DNA from: Kordia zhangzhouensis
Lineage (GTDB): Bacteria > Bacteroidota > Bacteroidia > Flavobacteriales > Flavobacteriaceae
Length of the DNA stretch: 64,000 nt
Assembly: GCF_001005305.1 (NCBI RefSeq)
Contig: NZ_LBMH01000006.1
Coordinates: 124,001 to 188,000, forward strand
Reading direction: 5' to 3'
Positions 8,944-16,631 of this stretch are shown piece after piece. Both the position numbers and the translations under genes were made by a program. The notes below the pieces were generated by a model. That model saw only the letters and a program-made list of their open reading frames with translations. It ran no database searches and was not told the origin of the DNA. Position 1 is the first letter of the stretch. Each line of letters starts with the position of its first letter.

Positions 8944-9332
8944 AGTGTAATTATTTACGATGAACTCTGAATTAGATGTGCAAAAAGAGTAGTCAGAGTA
9001 TCTATTCTTTTTGTTTGTAATAGTAAAAACAAGTTAATATAGTAGCCTACACTACTACTAGAAGGTTTTTAAGTTATTGATGTATACTTATGTGTATATG
9101 AAGTAGTTTTTATTGTAACAACTACTTTGGGAGAAATCTAAAGATACTAACTTCTTTGATAAAGAGCATAAGTGATTGTATTTTTTTTATTTGAATATTG
9201 CATTTGTATGTAACACACTATTTTTACCTATTTTTCTTATATGAATTGGATACATAAGAAAAATAGGGTATTCCCATACTACATAGTGACGTACTTTTTC
9301 TAATTTCATACAAATCAAAATTTTAATTTACC
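8944..9332. other. Divergent regulatory region between two leader-peptide genes
   Basis: These 389 bp hold no recognisable gene. They contain a perfect inverted repeat AAGTAGTT (9101-9108) / AACTACTT (9120-9127) and a longer one at 9227-9267, listed separately. Promoters for both flanking peptide genes must lie here. I could not place a convincing TAnnTTTG box. Confidence 0.5.
9227..9267. repeat. Perfect 14-bp inverted repeat upstream of a leader-peptide gene
   Basis: CCTATTTTTCTTAT (9227-9240) and ATAAGAAAAATAGG (9254-9267) are exact inverted copies separated by 13 nt, 66 bp before the ATG at 9333. There is no T run after it, so it is not an ordinary terminator. An operator or a 5'-UTR hairpin is more likely. 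Confidence 0.6.
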
Positions 9333-9482
9333 ATGAAAAAAAGAAATGTATTATCGTTACAACTAAACAAAAAACAAGTGTCTAACCTACAAGCTACTTA
9401 TGTAAAAGGTGGTGGTCCTACTGCTATGACCTGTAATACTGTTCCAAGAGACCAAGGAGGATTGGGCTGTCACTTGAATTAA
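9333..9482 (+). CDS. Short double-glycine leader peptide (type A leader)
   Basis: A 49-aa peptide starting MKKRNVLSLQLNKKQVSNLQ, clearly the same leader family as the tandem pair at 7919 and 8215, with cleavage expected after the Gly run at residues 26-28. The predicted core is only about 21 residues and contains two cysteines (TCNT and GCHLN). A strong terminator begins 24 nt after the stop, so the gene is probably monocistronic. It is short enough to be missed by length-filtered gene calling. Leader similarity and the flanking terminator make it convincing; function is unknown. Confidence 0.78.
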   Translation: MKKRNVLSLQLNKKQVSNLQATYVKGGGPTAMTCNTVPRDQGGLGCHLN

Positions 9483-9505
9483 GATATATGTAATACACTA
9501 TGGAT

Positions 9506-9534
9506 AAGCGAACTCAAAAAGTTCGCTTTTTTTT
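9506..9534 (+). terminator. Terminator of the 49-aa leader-peptide gene
   Basis: AAGCGAAC (9506-9513) pairs with GTTCGCTT (9521-9528), followed by further T residues, giving an uninterrupted T run to 9534. Confidence 0.9.
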
Positions 9535-9571
9535 GCTCTTTCAATACCACATTATAACAAAGTAAACCAAT

Positions 9572-9605
9572 GATAAAAAAGTCCAACAGGGATTGTTGGA
9601 CTTTT
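9572..9605 (-). terminator. Terminator of the M57 metalloprotease gene
   Basis: AAAAGTCCAAC (9577-9587) and GTTGGACTTTT (9595-9605) form an 11-bp perfect stem. On the minus strand it ends in six T residues and lies 45 nt after the metalloprotease stop. Confidence 0.85.
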
Positions 9606-9649
9606 GGTTGCGTAATAAAAACGAGTGTTTTTAAGTGGTGAAGAGAAAT

Positions 9650-10792
9650 TTATAAGATGGAAAAAGCATACGTAATATCTACCTCTTCATAAGTACACGT
9701 TTCTCCTTGGTACGGTGAGCATTGTTCTTCTTCTTCATCTATGTAATAACGGCTACTTCCCGAATTTAGCAAGCGGTTTCGATTATAAGTGTAACTTCCT
9801 GAGGTATGATTGTATTCTTGTATTCTTAATTTGTAGTTGACACGAACATTTCTGTTAAGGGTTGCTGATGTTGTATAACTTCCATCCGTAAATACATCAA
9901 CATACACTTCGTCTAATACATATATTTCTCCGCTGTAATCATAATCATCAATTACATTGACTACATCAACACGTAAAGCTCGTGGAAATAATGCCCTAAA
10001 AGCAGTTAAATCTCCATTGGTGAATGGGTTTCCTCCATTGATGGTATGCCACATAATAGAACCTGAATCATTTTCGCTAGTCCCAGGAATGTTAACTGCA
10101 CTACTTTCTCTATTAGCACGCCAATCTGTATGGCGCAATCCAACACAATGTCCTAGCTCGTGAATGATTGTATTTCTACGAATGTCTGCTCCAAAATCAT
10201 CCAAACGATCAACATTCAAGGTAACTGTATCAAATGGTCGTCCGTTAGAAGGAAAACCCGCTCTTCCTAATACATTGGTTGGCTCTACGCCAAAGTCACT
10301 CCGTACTGTAATATGTGCCTGATTAGCATTGAACACCCTTACAAAGAATAATGCACAGTTGTTAATCCCATTAAGTGCATTCATTGCATTGACAGATTGT
10401 GTTTGAAGATCGGCTCCAAGTGAATTGTCTAAAAATACATTGATACGCATACGCTCCAACGATACCAATTTCCCCGTATTGTATGCCTGTTCTGCACCAT
10501 TATTACCCATATCATTAAGGTCGTAATCATCTATATTTTTACTGTAGAGTAAGTCTGGCGGCGCTAAGAAATGTTCTTCTGTTTCGTAAATAGTGCCTCG
10601 TTCATAACCTCGGCTGTATAGTAATTGCACCACAGGATGTGAATCGGAAGCAAGCCATTTTTCATCTACACGTTCTAAAACAGCTTCGGTAGCTTCTTCT
10701 TCGAGTACTTCTTGCGAATCGTATTGACAGCCTACTAAGGTGAGAAAACCTAGCAAACCGTATACAATAAATTGATTGATACTTTTCTTCAT
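9650..10792 (-). CDS. M57-family (HEIGH-type) zinc metalloprotease lipoprotein
   Basis: A 380-aa predicted lipoprotein. The N-terminal hydrophobic segment ends in LTLVGC, so Cys22 would be lipidated and the protein held at the outer membrane or exported. The metzincin-like zinc motif HELGHCVGLRH lies at residues 211-221 (H211, H215, H221, catalytic E212) and matches the dual-action HEIGH peptidase family (M57). A poorly conserved 100-residue C-terminal domain follows, with a Cys-containing acidic motif near the end. The neighbours are leader peptides, but nothing shows that it processes them. Its own terminator lies at 9572-9605. Confidence 0.88.
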   Translation of the reverse strand: MKKSINQFIVYGLLGFLTLVGCQYDSQEVLEEEATEAVLERVDEKWLASDSHPVVQLLYSRGYERGTIYETEEHFLAPPDLLYSKNIDDYDLNDMGNNGAEQAYNTGKLVSLERMRINVFLDNSLGADLQTQSVNAMNALNGINNCALFFVRVFNANQAHITVRSDFGVEPTNVLGRAGFPSNGRPFDTVTLNVDRLDDFGADIRRNTIIHELGHCVGLRHTDWRANRESSAVNIPGTSENDSGSIMWHTINGGNPFTNGDLTAFRALFPRALRVDVVNVIDDYDYSGEIYVLDEVYVDVFTDGSYTTSATLNRNVRVNYKLRIQEYNHTSGSYTYNRNRLLNSGSSRYYIDEEEEQCSPYQGETCTYEEVDITYAFSIL

Positions 10793-11094
10793 GATTTTTT
10801 GTTTTTTTGGTTTTATACTTTGAAAAATTGCATGTTGTAAAAGTATCTTATCAACCTAAAAAAGGAGTACGGCATCCCCATAAAGAAGCTATGATAAAGA
10901 GTGTCTTGTATCTAATTTATTTTACGTATGAAGCCTTGATAATCTTAATGTTAACTTAATTTTTAGCTAAAATCTATTTCACATAAATAACACTCTGCTT
11001 TTCACAATGGCATCAGCGTTTTCAGATTAGCAAATCGCCACAACTTAATTAAGTATGGAGATTTTTTACATACGTTGATTGGGCCGTTTAATTA
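10793..11094. other. Intergenic region, no feature recognised
   Basis: About 300 bp of AT-rich sequence between two minus-strand genes. It must carry the metalloprotease promoter. I see no convincing -7 box, hairpin or coding sequence. Confidence 0.4.
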
Positions 11095-11412
11095 TTAAGA
11101 GATAGGGTTGGGCGACCACATTTTAAAGAAACGAAATTGTTTAGAGTATTCTGTGCGTGGACAAAATGCAATACAAACTTCTTCATGCGCTAATGCAGAC
11201 TCAGTTAGCACAATATGTTTCCTTTCCCGTAACGCATTTTCAAATTCCTTGGCATTGACTCGACAAACAACTTTTTTGAAAACACTTTGTATCCATTGCT
11301 GCATATCTGCGTCGCTTTCAAATTTTTTGTAACACGCTAAAGAAGCATGAGCAGCGATGACTGGTGCTAATGTATCTGGCACATTATCTTTTATAAGTAT
11401 ATACATTTTCAT
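11095..11412 (-). CDS. Small conserved-looking protein, possibly Pth2/PTRHD1-like fold
   Basis: A 105-aa protein I do not firmly recognise. The start MKMYILIKDNVP, an early APVIAAHASLACYKKF segment, then VVCRVNAKEFENAL and a C-terminal FRFFKMWSPNP resemble the layout of the Pth2-type peptidyl-tRNA hydrolase fold (beta strand, helix with HAS, central strand, helix). The catalytic pattern of true Pth2 is not clearly there. There is no signal peptide or membrane segment, so it is cytosolic. It stands alone between long non-coding stretches. Confidence 0.6.
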   Translation of the reverse strand: MKMYILIKDNVPDTLAPVIAAHASLACYKKFESDADMQQWIQSVFKKVVCRVNAKEFENALRERKHIVLTESALAHEEVCIAFCPRTEYSKQFRFFKMWSPNPIS

Positions 11413-12066
11413 GATTCTCTATTTACAATCATCTTATTCATATGCGTTACAATTTTTATTGAAGTAACAGAAACTAAAAATACAGATTCTTACATACTTA
11501 TAAAACAAACATGTATTCAAAACACCTTATTTTAGAGTTTACTCCTACAAATAATCAACAAAAAGTGCTATTTATCTTCCTTTATTTGCAGTTTATCCGA
11601 TATTTATTTGTGATTTTTTGAAAAAAAAGTTGTTATTTTGTGATAATAATACACGAAGTTCTAACTTTTTTTGGAAAGAATTATGATATAAATTTAGTAA
11701 GTATGGCATATTTTTTCTTCCCCTAAACCAACATGTCTACTTGCCAAGAAGATATCTCTATCCTAAGTTATTGTAGCAAAATAAATGTTACTAAACACTG
11801 TTATTACTATGTGTTATTTAATTTTAAGTTTTTGATTTTTAGTGATTTAATAAGAAATCTACACATATCCAAATGTTGATGAGAAATGAAGGATATGCCG
11901 TAATGGTTTGAAATACTTATGATGAAAATTTTGACAAGCTAATGGTGCTTATGAGTGTAAAATGAGTTATTGTTACCCAATTTTTATTCACAAGAAATCA
12001 ACACTAAAACGCTAATTGTCAATAACTAAAATTATTTTTGTGAGTTTTTTTTTATACTTTTAGACT
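11413..12066. other. Long non-coding stretch (654 bp)
   Basis: Very AT-rich. Only short open frames are present (for example 36 codons from 11510 and about 48 from 11734), with no leader motif or homology I recognise. The last 40 bp hold a -7-like box for the following gene. Confidence 0.45.
12033..12040 (+). promoter_or_regulatory. Candidate -7 box (TATTTTTG)
   Basis: An exact match to the Bacteroidota -7 consensus TAnnTTTG, 26 bp before the GTG start at 12067. The nearest upstream TTG is only 14 bp away, so the -33 element is not convincing. Confidence 0.4.
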
Positions 12067-12402
12067 GTGAAAACATTTTTAACCATCCTACTATTTTCTG
12101 TAAGCACTTGTGTATTACTCGCACACACGTCTAAAAGAAAGAACAGTACTGCGTATGATGCTGAGGTTACTTTTATGAGTGCCAAAAGCACCAATGCAGC
12201 GGTTATTTCATCTCCAACAATTGAGAGTCCTATTGAAAGTGGAGGTTTAAATGCAGATAAAGGTGATTTGAACTCCATTTTAGGGTATTCTATTTTGATT
12301 TTCTTTTCTGTATTGATTATTATATTGATTGATAATAGAAACTTAGAAAAACGTTACAAGAAACTCCTTTCCGATTTTAAGAATAAAGATTCTATTTTAT
12401 AA
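12067..12402 (+). CDS. Small membrane protein of unknown function
   Basis: A 111-aa protein starting at GTG. Residues 1-20 form an N-terminal signal or membrane segment (FLTILLFSVSTCVLLAH). A polar Ser/Thr-rich middle follows, then a transmembrane helix at about residues 75-93 (YSILIFFSVLIIILI), then a short charged tail (NLEKRYKKLLSDFKNKD) that would be cytoplasmic. No family is recognised. It is followed 21 nt later by a strong shared terminator and stands alone, so there is no operon context. Confidence 0.65.
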   Translation: MKTFLTILLFSVSTCVLLAHTSKRKNSTAYDAEVTFMSAKSTNAAVISSPTIESPIESGGLNADKGDLNSILGYSILIFFSVLIIILIDNRNLEKRYKKLLSDFKNKDSIL

Positions 12403-12423
12403 TTTAGATAATGATACTATAAA

Positions 12424-12456
12424 AAAAGTCGAATACTTTAGGGGTATTCGACTTTT
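12424..12456. terminator. Bidirectional terminator
   Basis: AAAAGTCGAATA (12424-12435) pairs with TATTCGACTTTT (12445-12456) around a 9-nt loop, with T runs in both directions. It serves the converging genes at 12067 and 12477. Confidence 0.88.
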
Positions 12457-12476
12457 CTTTTGTTAGCTATTTGAGT

Positions 12477-13838
12477 TTAGCCAATAGCTTTTATAATGTC
12501 ATATTTTGTAATGATATGATGTTCTCCATTGTCAAGATCAACCAATACAGCTTGATTGTCTTTTGTAATTAATTTAGAAATCGCATCAATTGAAGTATTT
12601 TTTTTGACTACCGGAAAAGGTGCTTGCATAATTTCTGAAATGTACACATCTGCAATGTCTTTATTTTCCATAAACTTTGAGAATAATGCCGTTTCGTCAA
12701 CCGAACCTACAATCCCTTCTGTATCCACAACAGGAATTTGAGAGATTTTAAATTTGCGCATACGTTCAATAGCATGTGAAACCAACTCGCCTGTTTTTAC
12801 AGTGACTAAAGGTTTGTCTTGATGATCTTTAATTAAATCTGCCGCAGTAGATATTTCTTCTTCTAAGAAACCACGTTCGCGCATCCAATCGTCATTGAAC
12901 ATTTTCCCTACGTATCTACTTCCATGATCATGAAACAGAACTACAACTACGTCATCCTTTTTGAAATGCTCCTTTAATTGCAACACACCTTTGATTGCTG
13001 CACCCGCAGAGTTTCCTAAAAACATTCCTTCTTCTTTAGCTAAACGTTGTGTGTACACAGCAGCGTCTTTATCAGTTACTTTTGTAAATCCATCAATAAT
13101 GCTAAAGTCTACGTTTTTCGGCAAAATATCCTCTCCAATACCTTCAGTGATATAGGAGTAGATTTCATTTTCATCAAAGATTCCTGTCTCGTGGTATTTT
13201 TTAAACACAGATCCATACGTATCGACTCCCCAAACTTTTACATTCGGATTTTTCTCCTTCAGATATTTTCCAACTCCAGAAATAGTTCCTCCAGTTCCTA
13301 CGCCTACGATGAAATGAGTTACTTTTCCTTCGGTTTGCTCCCAAATTTCAGGACCTGTACTTTCGTAGTGTGCTTTGGCATTGCTTGGATTGTCATATTG
13401 GTTTACGTACCAAGCATTTGGCGTTTCTTCTGCTAAACGTCTAGATACTGAATAGTACGAACGTGGATCATCTGGCTCAACTGCCGTTGGACATACCACT
13501 ACTTCTGCACCAACAGCTCGTAGAATATCTATCTTTTCTTTAGATTGTTTATCGGCCATTACACACACCAACTTGTATCCTTTTACAATGGCAGCTAGAG
13601 CCAATCCCATCCCTGTGTTTCCAGAAGTTCCTTCAATGATAGTTCCTCCAGGCTTTAAACGTCCATCAGCTTCAGCATCTTCAATCATTTTTAACGCCAT
13701 TCTATCCTTTACTGAATTTCCTGGATTGAACGTCTCATATTTTGCCAAAACTAACGCGTCTACGTCTTTTACTAAGGCATTCATTTTTACTAAAGGCGTA
13801 TTCCCAATAGTCTCTAATATATTTTCTGCGTATTTCAT
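12477..13838 (-). CDS. Cystathionine beta-synthase / cysteine synthase with C-terminal CBS pair
   Basis: A 453-aa fold-type II PLP enzyme that condenses serine (or O-acetylserine) with homocysteine or sulfide. The PLP lysine is K44 in GNSVKDR. GTSGNTG and the phosphate-binding VGTGGT loop follow, and residues of about 335-453 form two CBS modules that may sense adenosyl ligands. The ATG at 13838 is chosen over an in-frame TTG at 13859, because the product then starts MKYAENILETIGNTPLVK as the family does, and because a -7 box covers 13857-13864. Whether it makes cystathionine or cysteine cannot be decided from sequence alone. Confidence 0.92.
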   Translation of the reverse strand: MKYAENILETIGNTPLVKMNALVKDVDALVLAKYETFNPGNSVKDRMALKMIEDAEADGRLKPGGTIIEGTSGNTGMGLALAAIVKGYKLVCVMADKQSKEKIDILRAVGAEVVVCPTAVEPDDPRSYYSVSRRLAEETPNAWYVNQYDNPSNAKAHYESTGPEIWEQTEGKVTHFIVGVGTGGTISGVGKYLKEKNPNVKVWGVDTYGSVFKKYHETGIFDENEIYSYITEGIGEDILPKNVDFSIIDGFTKVTDKDAAVYTQRLAKEEGMFLGNSAGAAIKGVLQLKEHFKKDDVVVVLFHDHGSRYVGKMFNDDWMRERGFLEEEISTAADLIKDHQDKPLVTVKTGELVSHAIERMRKFKISQIPVVDTEGIVGSVDETALFSKFMENKDIADVYISEIMQAPFPVVKKNTSIDAISKLITKDNQAVLVDLDNGEHHIITKYDIIKAIG

Positions 13839-13856
13839 CGTTTTCTTTTGAAGCGA

Positions 13857-13864
13857 CAAATATA
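13857..13864 (-). promoter_or_regulatory. Candidate -7 box (TATATTTG) of the CBS gene
   Basis: The minus-strand TATATTTG matches TAnnTTTG and lies 19 bp upstream of the ATG at 13838. It overlaps the alternative TTG start and so argues against it. Confidence 0.5.
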
Positions 13865-14056
13865 CAAAGTCTGTAGCTTTTTTTTGAATTCAAATATTAA
13901 GAGTCTATTAAATGATATGTGTATTTTTTTGAAAGTGATTCTTTTAGCGATTGTTTCCAACTATAAAAGCGATACTTTTAGCTTAAAAAGAAGGCAATCC
14001 ACACATAAAATTTGCGACAAGCTAGAAACTACCTCTTCACAAATCCTTTTTTAAAA

Positions 14057-15304
14057 TTATTGAAATTTTATCGCTTTTACTGGCGATATTTTAGTAATGA
14101 TGTAAGACGGAAGCACAAGCATTAACACGCATAATACTAAGGTTCCTACATTGAGTGCAGCAATTTGCCACAGTTGGATACTCACAGGAATAATGGCTGT
14201 ATGATACTGTTCGGGATTGGGAAATTTTAACCATCCAAATGTGTGTTGTCCCCATAAAAGTCCAACTCCTACGAGATTTCCCCAAAGCAATCCAACTCCA
14301 ATTAAATAGGCTGCATTGTATAAAAATACTTTACGGATGCTCCAATCATTACTTCCTAATGATTTTAAAATTCCAATCATAGGGGTTCTGTCTAAAATCA
14401 ACACCAATAAGGCTGTAATCATATTGATACCTCCTACTATTATAATAATCCCTATAATGAGAAATATATTTACATCAAATAGTGAAATCCATTCAAAAAT
14501 AAATGGAAATTTACTAATTACACTTTGCGTATCGAGTGTGGGAGGTATAACATTGTAGATTTCACTTTCTTTATCTTGTATTAAATCAAAATCGTTGAGA
14601 AAGACTTCAAAATTTCCTACTTCTCCATTTTTCCATTGATTCATTCGTTGAATGTGACGAATGTCTACTATCATCACGTTAGCATCAAATTTTTGGAATC
14701 CTGAATCATAGATTCCTACAATTTCAAATGTTCGTTCATTTGGTATTTCACTAGTGTCTTCTTTTAAAAATAACGTTTTAAAAGTATCTCCTAGTTGTAG
14801 TTCCAAGCGTCTGGCAAGGTATGCTGATAAAAGCACTTCCCTATTTTCTCTTTTTTCAGAAACATTGGGAAATCGTCCTTCTTTTAAAAAATCTCGAAAA
14901 GATTCCCACTGATAATCAGTACCAACTCCTTTAGCTAGTACACCTTCAAATGTTTTTTCCGTACGTATAATACCTGCTTTAGTAGCAACTGCCTGAATAT
15001 GTTCTATCCCTTCTACCTGCGTAAAGTTTGGATAAAAATCCTGTTCAATCGATAAGGGCATTAATGAAACTTCCGAATCGTTATTATCAAAATTTGTAAT
15101 CTGAATGTGCCCGTTGAAAGCAGCTACTTTTTCTTGAATTGTTTTTTGGAGTCCCATTCCTGTAGCTATAGCAACCATCATCATGACAATACCAATTGCA
15201 ATTGCTGCAATTGCAATTTTTATTATTGTTGCCGATACACTACTTTTATACTGTTTTGCCTTTATAATACGTTTGGCAATAAAAAACTCGTAATTCAAAC
15301 TCAA
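14057..15304 (-). CDS. LolC/LolE-family ABC transporter permease
   Basis: A 415-aa membrane protein of the FtsX/MacB permease superfamily. TM1 is at about residues 25-50 (IAIAAIAIGIVMMMVAIATG). A periplasmic MacB-PCD domain follows (about 50-270), then three C-terminal helices in the FtsX region, including the conserved DRTPMIGILKSLGS coupling motif. Relatives release lipoproteins from the inner membrane with a LolD-type ATPase, which is not encoded here. There is no ATG. The start is TTG at 15304, or TTG two codons later (15298, giving MNYEFFIAKR as in orthologues). The start faces the next gene with only 2 bp between the two start codons. Confidence 0.9.
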   Translation of the reverse strand: MSLNYEFFIAKRIIKAKQYKSSVSATIIKIAIAAIAIGIVMMMVAIATGMGLQKTIQEKVAAFNGHIQITNFDNNDSEVSLMPLSIEQDFYPNFTQVEGIEHIQAVATKAGIIRTEKTFEGVLAKGVGTDYQWESFRDFLKEGRFPNVSEKRENREVLLSAYLARRLELQLGDTFKTLFLKEDTSEIPNERTFEIVGIYDSGFQKFDANVMIVDIRHIQRMNQWKNGEVGNFEVFLNDFDLIQDKESEIYNVIPPTLDTQSVISKFPFIFEWISLFDVNIFLIIGIIIIVGGINMITALLVLILDRTPMIGILKSLGSNDWSIRKVFLYNAAYLIGVGLLWGNLVGVGLLWGQHTFGWLKFPNPEQYHTAIIPVSIQLWQIAALNVGTLVLCVLMLVLPSYIITKISPVKAIKFQ

Positions 15305-15306
15305 GA

Positions 15307-16584
15307 ATGGTTTATAGATTTTTCAAAAATACATTTTTATTGTTGTTAATGCTTGCATTTTTTATAAGATGTGGCTCTAGAGAACAACAAAACAATCGAA
15401 CAGTTTCTTCAACATCTGCTGTAGCTGTTTTAACAGATACTACTTTAGAAAAAAAGGATTTTACAAAAAAAATTATTGTAGGAGCTAATAAAATGAATGA
15501 ATGGCTGCCAAAGTTAAGCGGTAAGCGTGTAGGTATTGTGGCTAATCAAACCAGTGTCGTTTTTAAACCCATACATACATACACTCACTTGGTAGACACA
15601 TTGGTTGCATTAAAAGTTGCTGTAAAAACCGTTTTTTCACCCGAGCATGGATTTCGAGGAAACGCTGATGCAGGCGAAATCGTAAAAGATGGAAAAGATG
15701 TGAAAACAGGGTTGCCTATTATTTCTCTCTATGGAAAAAATAAAAAACCATTCCCTAATCAGTTAGAAAACTTAGACGTTGTTATTTTTGACGTGCAAGA
15801 TGTAGGCGTTCGTTTTTATACCTATATTTCTACATTACATTACGTAATGGAAGCTTGCGCAGAAGCAAATATTCCAGTTATTATATTAGATAGACCCAAT
15901 CCAAATGGACATTATGTAGATGGTCCAATTTTGGAAAAAGAGTTTACGAGTTTTGTAGGAATGCATCCTGTACCAATTGTTCATGGAATGACGATTGGCG
16001 AGTACGCACAAATGATTAACGGCGAACAATGGTTGAGTAATGGTATTCAATGTCAATTGAATGTAATCCCTGTTGAAAATTACACCCATCAAACACCTTA
16101 CAGTTTACCAATTAAACCTTCGCCTAATTTACCCAACGATCAAGCAATCAATTTGTATCCAAGCTTGTGCTTGTTTGAAGGAACCGATATCAGCGTTGGA
16201 CGCGGAACCGAGCAACAATTTCAAGTTATTGGAACTCCGCGATTTGATTTAAAACATTTTGATCATTTTACACCCAAACCAAATTTTGGTGCAAAAAATC
16301 CTAAGCATAATGGATTAATGTGTAACGGATATGATCTTTCTAAACACGAAAAATTACAATTTATAAAGCTTACATGGCTTATCGATTTTTATAAAAAATA
16401 TCAAACCAGCCAAGTTGATGTTCCTTTTTTTAATAAAAATAATTTCTTTGCAAAGCTTGCTGGAACAGATAAATTACAACAACAAATTGAAGCAGGTATG
16501 AGCGAAACCGATATTAAAGCAACTTGGCAAAAAGGACTGCAAAGCTTTAAAAAAATAAGAGATTTGTATTTAATATATGAATAA
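15307..16584 (+). CDS. DUF1343 / NamZ-like exo-beta-N-acetylmuramidase (GH171)
   Basis: A 425-aa exported protein. The N-terminal hydrophobic segment ends FFIRCGS, so it may be a lipoprotein at Cys22, though Arg at -1 is atypical. The rest matches DUF1343: GKRVGIVANQT, FSPEHGFRG, SLYGK, FDVQDVGVRFYTY, ILDRPNP, HGMTIGEYA and the SVGRGTEQQF region. The characterised member, Tannerella NamZ, removes terminal N-acetylmuramic acid from peptidoglycan fragments, so a role in cell-wall recycling is inferred. It diverges from the LolE-like gene with essentially no intergenic space, so its promoter must lie inside that coding sequence. Confidence 0.9.
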   Translation: MVYRFFKNTFLLLLMLAFFIRCGSREQQNNRTVSSTSAVAVLTDTTLEKKDFTKKIIVGANKMNEWLPKLSGKRVGIVANQTSVVFKPIHTYTHLVDTLVALKVAVKTVFSPEHGFRGNADAGEIVKDGKDVKTGLPIISLYGKNKKPFPNQLENLDVVIFDVQDVGVRFYTYISTLHYVMEACAEANIPVIILDRPNPNGHYVDGPILEKEFTSFVGMHPVPIVHGMTIGEYAQMINGEQWLSNGIQCQLNVIPVENYTHQTPYSLPIKPSPNLPNDQAINLYPSLCLFEGTDISVGRGTEQQFQVIGTPRFDLKHFDHFTPKPNFGAKNPKHNGLMCNGYDLSKHEKLQFIKLTWLIDFYKKYQTSQVDVPFFNKNNFFAKLAGTDKLQQQIEAGMSETDIKATWQKGLQSFKKIRDLYLIYE

Positions 16585-16631
16585 TTAAATACTCAATATT
16601 CTTGAGTTACCCTTATATAGTAGCAAATATT

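Noticed and set aside
7919-9482. Complete lanthipeptide biosynthetic cluster
   Set aside because: Only precursors are present. No dehydratase, cyclase, protease-exporter or immunity gene is encoded in the window; the neighbours are a repair operon and a metalloprotease lipoprotein.
9650-10792. M57 metalloprotease as the leader-peptide processing enzyme
   Set aside because: It is an exported lipoprotein in its own transcription unit, and GG leaders are normally cut by C39 domains. Adjacency alone is not evidence.
11510-11880. Short open frames in the 654-bp gap
   Set aside because: 36 and about 48 codons, with no leader motif, signal peptide or ribosome site that stands out.
15307-15375. Clear lipobox in the NamZ-like protein
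   Set aside because: The FFIRC sequence has Arg directly before Cys, unlike the usual small residue, so lipidation is left open.
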